In this document: piece after piece, positions 55,119 to 64,000 of the stretch
Position numbering within the stretch: the first letter of the stretch is position 1
Layout: each line of letters opens with the position of its first letter
From: Sulfoacidibacillus ferrooxidans
GTDB lineage: Bacteria > Bacillota > Bacilli > Alicyclobacillales > SLC66
Length of the DNA: 64,000 nt
Reading direction: 5' to 3'
Assembly (NCBI RefSeq): GCF_022606465.1
Contig: NZ_JALBUF010000003.1
Location: 62,001 to 126,000, forward strand
Position numbers and translations under genes: made by a program
Notes under the pieces: generated by a model
Seen by the model: the letters and a program-made list of their open reading frames with translations, nothing else
What the model was told of the DNA's origin: nothing
The model's database searches: none

Positions 55119-56105
55119 ATGATGAAAGCGATAATGATAACAAAGCCTGGAACTCCCGATGTACTGCAAATGACAGAGATTGCTGCTCCAACCTTACAAG
55201 CTAAGCACGTGCGAGTAAAAGTGAAAGCCACTGCTTTGAATCGGGCTGATTTACTGCAGCGTCAAGGACTCTATCCACCACCTGCGGGCGAATCTGAAAT
55301 TCTCGGTTTAGAAATGGCTGGCATCGTCACTGAAGTGGCTCCTGATGTCACACAGTTTAGTCTTGGACAACGTGTGTGTGCACTATTGCCAGGTGGAGGC
55401 TACGCACAAGAAGTCGTTGTTCCCGAGGGAATGCTAGCACGCATTCCAGATGCTCTCAGTTTTGAAGAAGCCGCATCCATTCCTGAAGCATTTTTAACTG
55501 CGTACTCTAATCTTGTGTGGCTCGGACAACTGGTCCCTAGATCAACTGTCCTCATTCATGCTGGTGCAAGCGGTGTTGGTACTGCAGCCATCCAGTTAGT
55601 TCGCGAACTAGGTAGTATACCCATTGTAACCGCTGGTTCAGAAAAAAAAAGAGAAGCATGCATGAAACTAGGTGCGGCTTTAGCTATTGACTATAAAGCA
55701 GGCCCGTTCCTCGATCCTGTCATGAAGTTCACTGAGCAACAAGGAGTACAATTAATTTTTGATTTTATTGGTGCTCCGTATTTTGAACAAAACCTTCAAG
55801 CACTTGCTGTAGACGGAAGACTCATCGTGATTGGAGCCATGGGCGGTTCCATGCAACATTCATTTGACTTAGGTCTACTCTTACGTCGTCGCCTGCAAGT
55901 AATCGGCACGGCCTTAAGGTCTCGCTCAAAAGAACAAAAAGAACAACTCACATCGGAATTTTGGGAATTTGCCTTTACGAGATTTGCAGATGGAAGACTC
56001 AAACCACTAGTAGATCACGTATTCCCACTTGAACAAGCGGCAGAAGCACATCGCTACATGGAGACGAATTCAAACATTGGAAAAATTGTTCTATCTGTAG
56101 AATAA
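55119..56105 (+). CDS. NAD(P)H-quinone oxidoreductase (zinc-free MDR family)
   Basis: 328-residue medium-chain reductase of the quinone oxidoreductase/PIG3 type: N-terminal groES-like domain with ALNRADLLQRQGLYPPP, cofactor loop HAGASGVGTAAIQL, and GRLIVIGAMGG. Zinc-ligand cysteines are absent. It is expected to reduce quinones with NADPH, perhaps in oxidative stress. GAGGAG lies before the ATG. Confidence 0.92.
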   Translation: MMKAIMITKPGTPDVLQMTEIAAPTLQAKHVRVKVKATALNRADLLQRQGLYPPPAGESEILGLEMAGIVTEVAPDVTQFSLGQRVCALLPGGGYAQEVVVPEGMLARIPDALSFEEAASIPEAFLTAYSNLVWLGQLVPRSTVLIHAGASGVGTAAIQLVRELGSIPIVTAGSEKKREACMKLGAALAIDYKAGPFLDPVMKFTEQQGVQLIFDFIGAPYFEQNLQALAVDGRLIVIGAMGGSMQHSFDLGLLLRRRLQVIGTALRSRSKEQKEQLTSEFWEFAFTRFADGRLKPLVDHVFPLEQAAEAHRYMETNSNIGKIVLSVE

Positions 56106-56189
56106 GCCCTATTGTTCATTGTGGAGCATCGGGCAAACATACTACCAACAGCGGTTTGTCCCGATGACTTCACTTCACATACATAGTCC

Positions 56190-56825
56190 CTATTGCATGT
56201 AGAATACATCTAGATCATCGCTCAGAGAACCTAGCATGTCCCCATTTTTCTTACGCAAATGGTCGATCCTATTGTATGATTCGATCTCCCATCTATTGTG
56301 ATGAAAATGAAGTGTGTTTAGACATACATTTTGCAAGATCGTTTTTCCTGTTCCAACTTCGCCACCTGATAGCTCTGCGAGTACGGCATTAATAACCGCT
56401 CCATGCGAAACTACGATAATTCTTCTACCCTCAAACCGCTCGCAAAGAACATACAGAACTTTCATCGCACGATTGCGAACATCATCATGAGATTCTACAC
56501 CGGAAAGCAGCGATTGTGCATCTGCATTTTTATATTCCTCAAGTGTAAGACCTGTACCAGATCCTGCATCTCGTTCTGCTAGCTCATCTATGACTGTCAC
56601 TGTCCCCATCTGCAACTCATTTGCAATAATCTCAGCTGTTTCCTTTGCGCGTAATAATGGACTTGATACAACATGTTCATAATGTCCTTGTGATAAAAAA
56701 AGAGCGCTTCGCAATGCCTGTTCACGCCCTCTGTCATTAAGCGGAACATCTGTGCGACCTTGAAAACGCCGTGTTACATTCCAATCCGTCTCCCCGTGTC
56801 TCATCAAACATAGAGTCGTTTTCAA
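56190..56825 (-). CDS. Histidine phosphatase family protein
   Basis: 211-residue phosphoglycerate-mutase-fold protein: catalytic RHG in LMRHGETDWN, then FQGRTDVPLNDRG, SSPLLRAKETAEI, ERDAGSGTGLT and the second His in VVSHGAVINAVL. It could be a broad phosphatase, or CobC-like (alpha-ribazole phosphatase), but it is far from the B12 genes. A TTG at 56825 with GGAAGG eight bases upstream is the likeliest start; ATG 56846 has no ribosome binding site. Confidence 0.88.
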   Translation of the reverse strand: MKTTLCLMRHGETDWNVTRRFQGRTDVPLNDRGREQALRSALFLSQGHYEHVVSSPLLRAKETAEIIANELQMGTVTVIDELAERDAGSGTGLTLEEYKNADAQSLLSGVESHDDVRNRAMKVLYVLCERFEGRRIIVVSHGAVINAVLAELSGGEVGTGKTILQNVCLNTLHFHHNRWEIESYNRIDHLRKKNGDMLGSLSDDLDVFYMQ

Positions 56826-56943
56826 TAGAACACCTTCCTTTATCATGTTGATCGTAACTAAAAGTCAAGATCCTGACAATCTTAAACTTTCACGATACTA
56901 TAGCTATAGCACGACACTAGCTCAACTCTCAGGAGGAAAACCG

Positions 56944-57876
56944 ATGTCCGATTTTTATATTGTAGATGTTTTTTCAATCGAGCGTTACACAGGTAATCAA
57001 TTAGCAGTTTTTTTAAATGGTCATACCTTTAGCACAGAACAAATGCAGACACTCGCACGCGAAATGCATTTTTCTGAAACCAGTTTTATCATGCAGTCTG
57101 CCTCAGAGTTCGCCTTACGATCATCCGAACAGGCAGTCATCCCTATTCGCATATTCACACCAGCTGCAGAGCTACCCTTTGCAGGACACCCTACCTTAGG
57201 GACTGCGTTTATCATCCAACAATTGTTATTGCAAAAGACCGTGTCAACCGTCCATCTCCACATGAAAGCAGGTATCATTCCTGTTCACATCAGCTATCGG
57301 GAGAAGTATCCGTACTTATTAACGATGACGCAAAATCAACCGCAATTTGGCCCTATCATCGCGCACGCAGAGATTGCACAGTGCCTTGGTCTCACTCTGG
57401 ACGAACTTGACACAGACTATCCCGTACAAATGATTTCAACGGGGCTTCCTTTTGTCATTGTCGCCTTAAAAAACCGCACGGCAGTTCAAAAAGCTTGGTT
57501 GCATCTGCCAATATGGCAGACACTAAGCACCATCGTTGGTCCAGAAGCCAATGTACTTGTCTTTGCTCCGGATCCAATACATAACGAAAATGACCTTCAC
57601 GTTCGCGTATTTGTTCCTGAACTTGGCATATCTGAAGATCCCGCAACAGGAAGTGCTAACGGTTGTTTATGTGCATTTTTATTGCATCATGGCGTCAAAG
57701 ATAGCCCACTCTCTCAGGCACACCAATACCAAGCGTTTACATTACGTGTCGAACAAGGATACCAGATCGGTCGTCCATCATTACTCTATGTACGCGGTTC
57801 ACGAGTCGATCAGCACTATCAGATTGAAATTGGCGGTGCCGTGCACACAGTGGCGCGTGGTGAGTTGCTAGGATGA
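56944..57876 (+). CDS. PhzF-family isomerase-like protein
   Basis: 310 residues with the two-fold PhzF/DapF-like structure: N-terminal DVFSIERYTGNQLAVF, the catalytic Glu region MHFSETSFIM, TPAAELPFAGHPTLGTAF, and the C-terminal SEDPATGSANGCLCAFL. Many homologues have no known substrate. The start is ATG 56944 with AGGAGG upstream; the frame is open 33 codons further but that part has no similarity. Confidence 0.92.
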   Translation: MSDFYIVDVFSIERYTGNQLAVFLNGHTFSTEQMQTLAREMHFSETSFIMQSASEFALRSSEQAVIPIRIFTPAAELPFAGHPTLGTAFIIQQLLLQKTVSTVHLHMKAGIIPVHISYREKYPYLLTMTQNQPQFGPIIAHAEIAQCLGLTLDELDTDYPVQMISTGLPFVIVALKNRTAVQKAWLHLPIWQTLSTIVGPEANVLVFAPDPIHNENDLHVRVFVPELGISEDPATGSANGCLCAFLLHHGVKDSPLSQAHQYQAFTLRVEQGYQIGRPSLLYVRGSRVDQHYQIEIGGAVHTVARGELLG

Positions 57877-57980
57877 TGTCAAAGCACATCCTTTTGAGTC
57901 ACTTCTTGCAGGATTTTTAAAACTTGTGTCGAAATAGAGTACAAGGAATGCAAGAAGTTGATAACAAGGGGTTATGTCAT

Positions 57981-59159
57981 TTGAAGCACAATCGAAAGCG
58001 AAACGTAAGATGGATCGTTGGTGTGGTTACTTCTGTACTCTTGCTGGGTGCACCGCTCGAACATACATATGCAGAGTCACTTTCACAAGAACAACAAACC
58101 ATGGCGCAGCTCCAAGCAGAGGTTAAGCAGACCAATAACTCGATGACATTTGCTAAAACGCAAACGGTGACTGTAAAAGCAGAGATTGCTCATTATCAAC
58201 AGTCCTTGACAAATTTAAAAAGTGCTATGTCTCACAACTTACATCAGATGCAAGCGACGGAACAAAAAATCACTCAGATGAATCATAGCATTGCTGTTGA
58301 TAGGAAGCAGCTTCACTTATATAAAGACAGTTTACGTGCACAAATTCGCGTGATGTATGAAAATGGTCGCGTTTCCTATCTAAACGTCCTCCTTGAATCT
58401 TCTAACTGGGAAGATTTTCTCAGTCGCCTATATATGTTAATTACCATCGCAAAAACAGACCAGCATCTCGTCTCAGAAGTCACTTCATTACAACAACAAC
58501 TTGTCTTAAAAAAAGAGGCTCAACAGTATAACTATTCTTTACTGGTTCAAAAACACACAGAATACGAGGCTATGAAACAAGCGGATGTACTTGTAGAAGA
58601 TCAAAAAAATCAAATGTTGGCGCAATTAAATCAAAACATCCAGAATGCATCCACTAAGCATGGTTTACTTGAAAGCCAAATTGAATTGACACAATCTCAA
58701 ATTCAGCAGATTGAACAAGAGACACAACAAGCGCAATCACTTGTACAAAGTTCATCGTATATACAGCAAACTGAAAAAACGCTACCTACTGTAAACGTAC
58801 AAAGCCTCTTACAGTATGCAGAATCTTTTATGGGCACACCCTATGTATGGGGTGGTACCAGTCCATCTGGTTTTGATTGTTCGGGGTTTACGCAGTTTGT
58901 CTTTGCGCATTTTGGCGTAGATATCCTTCGAACATCTGAGCAACAATTTGCAGAAGGACTATCCATACCAGAAAATCAACTAACACCAGGTGATCTTGTG
59001 TTTTTCAGCACATATGCAGCAGGAGCTACCCATGTAGGGATTTACATTGGAAATGATCTCATGGTTGACGCTCAAGATTATGGAGTGAGTATTGATAATA
59101 TCGCCAATTCATACTGGGGTCCTAAATACATTGGAGCACGGCAAATGTTAGGGAATTAA
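57981..59159 (+). CDS. Secreted NlpC/P60 peptidoglycan endopeptidase with coiled coil
   Basis: About 392 residues. A signal peptide (KHNRKRN, then a hydrophobic core ending near HTYAES) is followed by a long Gln-rich coiled coil (about 35-255, CwlO/YddH style) and a C-terminal NlpC/P60 domain with the catalytic Cys in FDCSGFTQF, a His in THVGIYIG and the GTPYVWGG lead-in. It should cleave cell-wall cross-links. The best start is TTG 57981, nine bases after AAGGGG, because upstream ATG/GTG codons add a cysteine-containing charged stretch before the signal peptide. Confidence 0.9.
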   Translation: MKHNRKRNVRWIVGVVTSVLLLGAPLEHTYAESLSQEQQTMAQLQAEVKQTNNSMTFAKTQTVTVKAEIAHYQQSLTNLKSAMSHNLHQMQATEQKITQMNHSIAVDRKQLHLYKDSLRAQIRVMYENGRVSYLNVLLESSNWEDFLSRLYMLITIAKTDQHLVSEVTSLQQQLVLKKEAQQYNYSLLVQKHTEYEAMKQADVLVEDQKNQMLAQLNQNIQNASTKHGLLESQIELTQSQIQQIEQETQQAQSLVQSSSYIQQTEKTLPTVNVQSLLQYAESFMGTPYVWGGTSPSGFDCSGFTQFVFAHFGVDILRTSEQQFAEGLSIPENQLTPGDLVFFSTYAAGATHVGIYIGNDLMVDAQDYGVSIDNIANSYWGPKYIGARQMLGN

Positions 59160-59182
59160 TCACTCCTAAACTAACTCCTTAT

Positions 59183-59221
59183 AAACTAACCACCCAACAT
59201 TAAATTTCGGGTGGTTAGTTT
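59183..59221 (+). terminator. Terminator after the NlpC/P60 gene
   Basis: Perfect 13-base arms (59183-59195, 59209-59221) followed by TTTT; 24 bases after the stop, shared with the convergent IclR gene. Confidence 0.9.
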
Positions 59222-59239
59222 TTTATTCGTTACTACGAT

Positions 59240-60007
59240 CTATACAGGTGAATAACCAAGTCTGATAGAGATTTCCTCTGCTGCTTGTCGTACAAGCGGG
59301 GCAAGTTCTGTTAACCGATCCGTGTTCATGCGCAATGTCGGACCAGAAACGCTACAGGCAGCGACTACATGATGATTGTTATCGTAAATAGCACTCGCTA
59401 CGCAACATATCCCCAACTCATTTTCCTCAATATCAAAGGCATACCCCTGTTCTCGAGTATTCTGCAAGGAAGAAAGCAGTTGTTCTGCATCAATGATCGT
59501 TTTAGGCGTAACGGCAGAAAGTCCGTGTGTTGCAATCAATTCCTGTACAACACGATCTGGAAGTGCAGCTAATATCGCTTTTCCAAGTCCAAGCGCATGC
59601 ACAGGAACGCGTTTTCCAATACGAGAATGCATTCTCACTGTTTGATTACTCTCTACTTTGTCAATATATACAACTTCATTTTGATCTAAAATACCGAGAT
59701 GTACAGCTTCCGTGGTTCGCTGCGCCAGAGATTGTAAGATTGGAGCCGCTTCTTTACGTAAATCTAATGAAGACAGCATCTTCATCCCAAGATCAAGCAA
59801 TTGATATCCTAGTTTGTACTTTCCAGTATTTACATCTTGTTGAATATAGTTCCTTTTCATCAGTGTACCTAATAAACGATGAACCGTGCTTTTATACATC
59901 TCTACCTGCTCGGCAAGTTCTGTTATCCCGATGCCATCTGGGTACATACTCACGATATCTAACAATACGCATGCCTTTTCTACTGACTTTACTGTATAGT
60001 CTTCCAT
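59240..60007 (-). CDS. IclR-family transcriptional regulator
   Basis: 255 residues: N-terminal winged helix (SVEKACVLLDIVSMYPDGIGITELAEQVEMYKSTVHRLLGTLMKRNYI) and a C-terminal effector-binding domain (MHSRIGKRVPVHALGLGKAILA, ENELGICCVASAIYD). It is divergent from the formate-dehydrogenase-like gene across 238 bases, in which a 12-bp direct repeat occurs twice; control of that gene or itself is likely. The effector is unknown. Confidence 0.92.
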   Translation of the reverse strand: MEDYTVKSVEKACVLLDIVSMYPDGIGITELAEQVEMYKSTVHRLLGTLMKRNYIQQDVNTGKYKLGYQLLDLGMKMLSSLDLRKEAAPILQSLAQRTTEAVHLGILDQNEVVYIDKVESNQTVRMHSRIGKRVPVHALGLGKAILAALPDRVVQELIATHGLSAVTPKTIIDAEQLLSSLQNTREQGYAFDIEENELGICCVASAIYDNNHHVVAACSVSGPTLRMNTDRLTELAPLVRQAAEEISIRLGYSPV

Positions 60008-60058
60008 CTGACCATTCCCTTACACTCGTCTATTGCCGTAAATCTACCACTAACAGAA

Positions 60059-60147
60059 AACATTTTGCAAACAATAGTATAGGATGACATTCACTCGTAG
60101 GACTATATTCTATCTTCATTAGACGCATCCGTTACAACATTTTGCAA
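60059..60147. promoter_or_regulatory. Two copies of AACATTTTGCAA in the IclR/FDH intergenic region
   Basis: Identical 12-base direct repeats lie at 60059-60070 and 60136-60147, 77 bases apart. They could be binding sites for the divergent IclR protein. The rest of the gap shows no clear promoter. Confidence 0.35.
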
Positions 60148-60245
60148 CTACATGGTTTGAAATATAGGTAAATCGCGCACGCTAAGGTGACATGTAACGC
60201 TTCACTATACCGCACTTTTGATGAGAATTAGGGGGTCCGCATTGG

Positions 60246-63233
60246 ATGACCGTGAACGAACGTATACAGATCACACTCGATCAACACTCCTATCACGCCA
60301 TGGATCATCAAACTATCTTAGACGTCGCATTAGAGCATGATGTAGACATTCCGCATGTTTGTTATCATCCGACCCTTGGTCCCATTCAAACATGCGACAC
60401 CTGTATTGTGGAAGTGAATGGTGAACTCGTGCGCGCATGTACTACTTTTGTTCTGCCCAATATGTCCGTGTTCGTAATGCAAGAAAAAGCACACCTCGCG
60501 CGCATTGAAGCGATGGATCGCATCCTACACAATCATGAGCTCTACTGTACAGTGTGCGACAATAACAATGGAAACTGCGTAGTTCACAATACCACTGAAA
60601 GTTTGCAAGTAGAACATCAGAAATACCCTTTTGAAGCAAAACCCTACGCTAAAGATATGTCTAACCCATTTTACAGATATGATCCAAACCAATGTATCCT
60701 CTGTGGACGTTGCGTGGAAGCATGCCAAAATATTCAAGTGACTGAAACACTGTCGATTGACTGGGAACGTGAACGCCCTCGTGTCGTGTGGGATGAAGAT
60801 GTTCCGATCGATATGTCCTCCTGCGTTTCATGTGGACACTGCGTGACAGTTTGCCCTTGTAATGCCCTGATGGAGCAAAGCATGTTAGGTGAGGCAGGAT
60901 ATCTAACAGGGATACAACCGGAATTACTCGAACCGATGATTGAACTTACAAAAGACATCGAACCAGGTTATGGTCCTATTTTTGCTGTATCTAACGTGGA
61001 GTCTTCCATGCGGGCAACTCGAGTAAAGCGTACAAAAACGGTTTGTACTTACTGTGGTGTAGGTTGCAGTTTTGATATCTGGACAAAGGACCGAAAAATC
61101 TTAAAGATTGAGCCTACAACAGAAGCTCCTGTAAATGGTATTTCCACATGTGTAAAAGGGAAATTCGGATGGCAATTTGTAAATAGTCCTGATCGATTAA
61201 AAAAACCTTTAATTCGTCGAGACGACACTTTTTATGAAGCCAGTTGGGATGAGGCGCTTGATTTAATTGCCAGTAAAATGACAGCGATTAAACATGAGCA
61301 TGGCTCTGACTCTCTTGCTTTTATTGCATCATCCAAATGTACCAATGAGGAAAACTATCTCATGCAAAAACTGGCTCGATCTGTATTTGGAACGAATAAT
61401 GTGGATAATTGTTCTCGCTACTGCCAGTCTCCTGCTACGACTGGTCTATTTCGCACGGTGGGTTACGGTGGGGACTCTGGTTCGATGCACGATCTACAGC
61501 TCGCAGATTTAATCCTCATTGTAGGGGCCAATCCTGCAGAATCACACCCTGTACTTGCCACAAGAATTAAACGAGCGCATAAGCATTTTGGTCAAAAATT
61601 AATTGTGGCCGATCTGCGTAAAAATGAAATGGCCAGACGAGCTGATTTGCATCTTCACCCAACTCCGAGTACCGATTTAATTTGGCTCTCCGCCATCACA
61701 AAGTACATCATCGATCAAGGCTATTCTGCACAAGCATTTCTTGAACAACGAGTCAATGGATATGATGAGTACGTTGCAAGTTTAGAATCGTTCACACTTG
61801 AATATGCAGAAAAGACTACAGGCATCCCACGAGCACAATTAATTCAGACAGCTGAAATGATTCATGCAGCTAAAGGATTATGCGTGCTATGGGCCATGGG
61901 TGTCACTCAACACTGCGGTGGTAGTGATACGAGCACTGCGATCTCAAATCTACTGCTCATCACAGGTAACTATGGACGACCAGGTACTGGCGCATATCCA
62001 CTCCGTGGACACAATAATGTTCAAGGTGCAGCTGACTTTGGTACCATGCCTGCTTGGTTCCCTGGCTATCAAGAAGTACAAGATGATGAAGTTCGAGAAA
62101 AGTTTGAAAAAGCTTGGGGAACAAAATTGTCGAAAATACCAGGTTATGACAATCATCAAATGGTAGATGGCATCCACGAAGGCAAAGTGAAAGCGATGTA
62201 TCTATTTGGTGAAGAAATGGCGTTTGTTGATTCTAATGCCAATCATGTACATGCAGCTTTTGAGAAACTTGAGTTTTTCGTCGTACAAGACGTGTTTTTC
62301 AGTAAGACGGCACAATTTGCAGATGTCATCTTGCCAGCTAGTCCAAGTCTTGAAAAAGAAGGTACATTTACCAATACGGAACGCAGATTTCAACGTCTAT
62401 ACCAAGCACTAGATCCGCTTTATGAGTCCCGCCCGGATTGGAAGATCATCATGTCAATCGCCAATCATCTTGGTGCCAATTGGACGTATGAACACCCGTC
62501 CGAAATCATGGAGGAGGCTGCAAAACTCACTCCCCTATTTGCAGGTGTCACATATGATCGACTTGAGGGGTACAAAAGTTTACAGTGGCCTGTTGCAGAA
62601 GATGGGACTGATACAAAAATATTATACACAGAAATGTTCCCTTTTGACGATGGGAAAGCTCGTTTATACCCAGTAGAATTTACTCCACCAGTTGAAGTTG
62701 AGGAACAATATGATTTACATCTAAACAACGGGCGATTACTCGAACATTTTCATGAAGGCAATATGACTTATCATGTGGATGGTATTGTTCATAAGGTGCC
62801 TTCCACATTTGTTGAAGTCTCACATGAATTGGCTAAAGAAAGAGACTTACAAGATGGTGCGCTAGTCAGGCTAATTTCTCCCTATGGTCGGATCGAAATA
62901 CGTGTAGCTATCACTGACAGAGTGCATGCAAAAGAACTATATGTCCCAATGAATACTCGTGCGGATGCAGAAGCAGTCAATTATCTAACGAGTAGCTATC
63001 ATGATCTAGCTACCCATACGCCTGCTTATAAAGAGATGTCTGTGCGTATGGAAGTTCTTGAGCAAAGCGGACAAGATCCCATTCCAAAACACAATTGGCG
63101 TCATACTACGTCAATTTCACGATCTGGTGTGGAAGTTTCAAAGAAGTGGAAAAGAAAAGATTATGTTCCACTCACTACAGCTGGTATACGGGGAGATGAT
63201 CAACCGTGGCAAAAGCAAGCACCGCATGTATAA
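60246..63233 (+). CDS. Molybdopterin oxidoreductase, formate dehydrogenase alpha-like
   Basis: 995 residues, like B. subtilis YjgC/YrhE. Domains: 2Fe-2S (C39, C50, C53, C65), a His-Cys 4Fe-4S region (HNHELYC, C104), two ferredoxin clusters (CILCGRCVEAC, CVSCGHCVTVCPC), then the molybdopterin part with the cluster CTYCGVGC and the Mo-ligand Cys C393 in DNCSRYCQSP; Q394 stands where catalytic FDHs have His. Soluble, without a twin-arginine signal. It overlaps the DUF1641 gene by 28 bases. The reaction may be formate oxidation or something related. Confidence 0.9.
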   Translation: MTVNERIQITLDQHSYHAMDHQTILDVALEHDVDIPHVCYHPTLGPIQTCDTCIVEVNGELVRACTTFVLPNMSVFVMQEKAHLARIEAMDRILHNHELYCTVCDNNNGNCVVHNTTESLQVEHQKYPFEAKPYAKDMSNPFYRYDPNQCILCGRCVEACQNIQVTETLSIDWERERPRVVWDEDVPIDMSSCVSCGHCVTVCPCNALMEQSMLGEAGYLTGIQPELLEPMIELTKDIEPGYGPIFAVSNVESSMRATRVKRTKTVCTYCGVGCSFDIWTKDRKILKIEPTTEAPVNGISTCVKGKFGWQFVNSPDRLKKPLIRRDDTFYEASWDEALDLIASKMTAIKHEHGSDSLAFIASSKCTNEENYLMQKLARSVFGTNNVDNCSRYCQSPATTGLFRTVGYGGDSGSMHDLQLADLILIVGANPAESHPVLATRIKRAHKHFGQKLIVADLRKNEMARRADLHLHPTPSTDLIWLSAITKYIIDQGYSAQAFLEQRVNGYDEYVASLESFTLEYAEKTTGIPRAQLIQTAEMIHAAKGLCVLWAMGVTQHCGGSDTSTAISNLLLITGNYGRPGTGAYPLRGHNNVQGAADFGTMPAWFPGYQEVQDDEVREKFEKAWGTKLSKIPGYDNHQMVDGIHEGKVKAMYLFGEEMAFVDSNANHVHAAFEKLEFFVVQDVFFSKTAQFADVILPASPSLEKEGTFTNTERRFQRLYQALDPLYESRPDWKIIMSIANHLGANWTYEHPSEIMEEAAKLTPLFAGVTYDRLEGYKSLQWPVAEDGTDTKILYTEMFPFDDGKARLYPVEFTPPVEVEEQYDLHLNNGRLLEHFHEGNMTYHVDGIVHKVPSTFVEVSHELAKERDLQDGALVRLISPYGRIEIRVAITDRVHAKELYVPMNTRADAEAVNYLTSSYHDLATHTPAYKEMSVRMEVLEQSGQDPIPKHNWRHTTSISRSGVEVSKKWKRKDYVPLTTAGIRGDDQPWQKQAPHV

Positions 63234-63703
63234 CGCAAAAACTTAGTGAATACGATATTCAAGCAGACCACATAGATGAGCTTGTGGCTGAACTAGCAGC
63301 ACACAAAGAAGCAGTGGTTGAGTGGTTAACAGTGATCGAAGCCATGCATCAAAGTGGGGTTTTAGCAATCACTTCGGGTTTACTAAATGCTACTGACAAC
63401 ATCAGCAAAGTGCTTGTTGAACAGGTGCTAAAACCTCAAAACACACAACTCATAAAAAATGTATTAACAACTGTAAGTGGTGTTGGTGCAGTGGATTCTG
63501 CTTCTTTGCAACATCTGCTCTCATGGTTTACAGAAGGATCACAAAGTGCACAATCAGCTCTTGATCATCCTCACTCTATGGGTATGATGGAGATGTGGCG
63601 ACTACTGCGAGATCCTGATGTCATGCTTACACTTAACGCAGCATTTGGATTTTTAAAAGGCTTTGGTCACGCCATGGCAGAGTCACATCCAAGTGAAGTA
63701 TAA
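63206..63703 (+). CDS. DUF1641 protein, partner of the FDH-like enzyme
   Basis: 165 residues of the YjgD/YrhD type; such genes habitually follow YjgC/YrhE-like formate dehydrogenases. Mostly helical, with the conserved middle and C-terminal segments (SGVLAITSGLLNA, RDPDVMLTLNAAFGFLKGFG). No membrane segment or cysteine cluster. The GTG start overlaps the upstream gene, with GGGAG before it, so the two are coupled. Its role may be assembly or electron transfer; not known. Confidence 0.9.
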   Translation: MAKASTACITQKLSEYDIQADHIDELVAELAAHKEAVVEWLTVIEAMHQSGVLAITSGLLNATDNISKVLVEQVLKPQNTQLIKNVLTTVSGVGAVDSASLQHLLSWFTEGSQSAQSALDHPHSMGMMEMWRLLRDPDVMLTLNAAFGFLKGFGHAMAESHPSEV

Positions 63704-63706
63704 ATA

Positions 63707-63761
63707 AAAGCGAGCTACATGAGGTTAGATCTTTTGATCTACAACTCATGTAGCTCGCTTT
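63707..63761. terminator. Bidirectional terminator between the DUF1641 gene and tpx
   Basis: Perfect 17-base arms (63707-63723, 63745-63761), with a further inner TAGATC/GATCTA stem. A- and T-rich at the ends, between convergent genes. Confidence 0.92.
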
Positions 63762-63779
63762 CTATCATACTGTGTCTGA

Positions 63780-64000
63780 TTACAAGAGTGCCTTTGCCGC
63801 TGCAATCGCAGCATCGTAGTTTGGATGCGTTGTTCCTTCTGGAACATACTCAACATAAGTAATTTTATCTTGTGCATCGATGACAAAAACAGATCGTGCC
63901 AGTAGACGAAGTTCTTTCATCACAACACCGTAAGCATATCCAAAGGATAGATCGCGGTGATCAGATAGTGTAATGACATTGTCTAAGCCGGCAGCTCCAC
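63780..64000 (-). CDS. tpx: Thiol peroxidase Tpx, 3' part
   Basis: The minus strand translates without a stop for the last 72 residues of an atypical 2-Cys peroxiredoxin of the Tpx family: [23 protein letters not shown], the conserved [15 protein letters not shown], and the end [24 protein letters not shown]. The resolving-Cys region and N-terminus lie beyond the window. Tpx reduces hydrogen and alkyl peroxides with thioredoxin. Confidence 0.93.
   Translation of the reverse strand, partial: GAAGLDNVITLSDHRDLSFGYAYGVVMKELRLLARSVFVIDAQDKITYVEYVPEGTTHPNYDAAIAAAKALL

Noticed and set aside
56190-56825. CobC (alpha-ribazole phosphatase) assignment
   Set aside because: The fold fits, but the gene is far from the cobalamin operon and the family is too broad to name.
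56845-56943. N-terminal extension of the PhzF gene
   Set aside because: AGGAGG points to ATG 56944, which starts exactly at the conserved family N-terminus.

Overview
The window reads as a chromosomal segment of a Gram-positive member of the Bacillota (class Bacilli). Moderately low GC, strong AGGAGG-type ribosome binding sites, frequent GTG/TTG starts, an AddAB rather than RecBCD nuclease, LutBC, a DacF-type carboxypeptidase, a CbiX with a His-rich tail and the four-cysteine CbiH fusion all fit aerobic or facultative Bacilli. An Alicyclobacillaceae-like organism is my guess, not something the sequence proves. I see no phage, transposon, CRISPR array, rRNA or tRNA. Almost every gene belongs to a recognised family and gene density is high.

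Layout. 1-1533: end of a lactate-utilisation operon (lutB, lutC). 1567-18952: a leftward, roughly 17-kb cobalamin operon headed by an adenosylcobalamin riboswitch (18791-18952). The order is cbiX, cobA, cbiH (fused to a sulfite/nitrite-reductase-like half), cbiJ, cbiC, cbiD, cbiET, cbiL, cbiF, cbiG, an APC permease, cbiA, cbiP, a PduO-type adenosyltransferase, sirC and then rmuC. It covers the anaerobic route from uroporphyrinogen III to adenosylcobyric acid; cbiB and the nucleotide-loop genes are not here. 19118-23965: M20 amidohydrolase, isoaspartyl dipeptidase, an XRE-DUF1232 protein and an atypical NRAMP transporter. 24016-29218: a leftward eight-gene cluster (two MaoC-type hydratase subunits, SDR, nicotinamidase, glucose-6-phosphate isomerase, cysteine synthase, OsmC, ASCH). 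29332-30501: an rRNA methyltransferase. 30556-42021: a leftward ABC ATPase-addB-addA-metH unit; metH uses the cofactor made by the operon above.

42222-64000: an unrecognised membrane protein with a large exported domain, an MFS transporter, aconitase, a short Asp/Glu-rich ORF with its own terminator, an SCP2 protein, an arginase-fold protein, GH1 beta-glucosidase-fumarase, a D,D-carboxypeptidase, a glycine-rich hypothetical, quinone oxidoreductase, histidine phosphatase, PhzF, a secreted NlpC/P60 hydrolase, an IclR regulator divergent from a molybdopterin formate-dehydrogenase-like protein with its DUF1641 partner, and the 3' part of tpx. Convergent gene ends are nearly always marked by long, near-perfect hairpins.

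I found no clear wholly new system. The items most worth a second look are the permease and the perfect hairpin inside the B12 operon, the expandable His-Asp tail of CbiX, the HadAB-like cluster mixed with NAD, sugar and cysteine metabolism genes, several family members with altered active-site residues (NRAMP, arginase, IadA, DacF, FDH), and the unassigned membrane protein at 42222.
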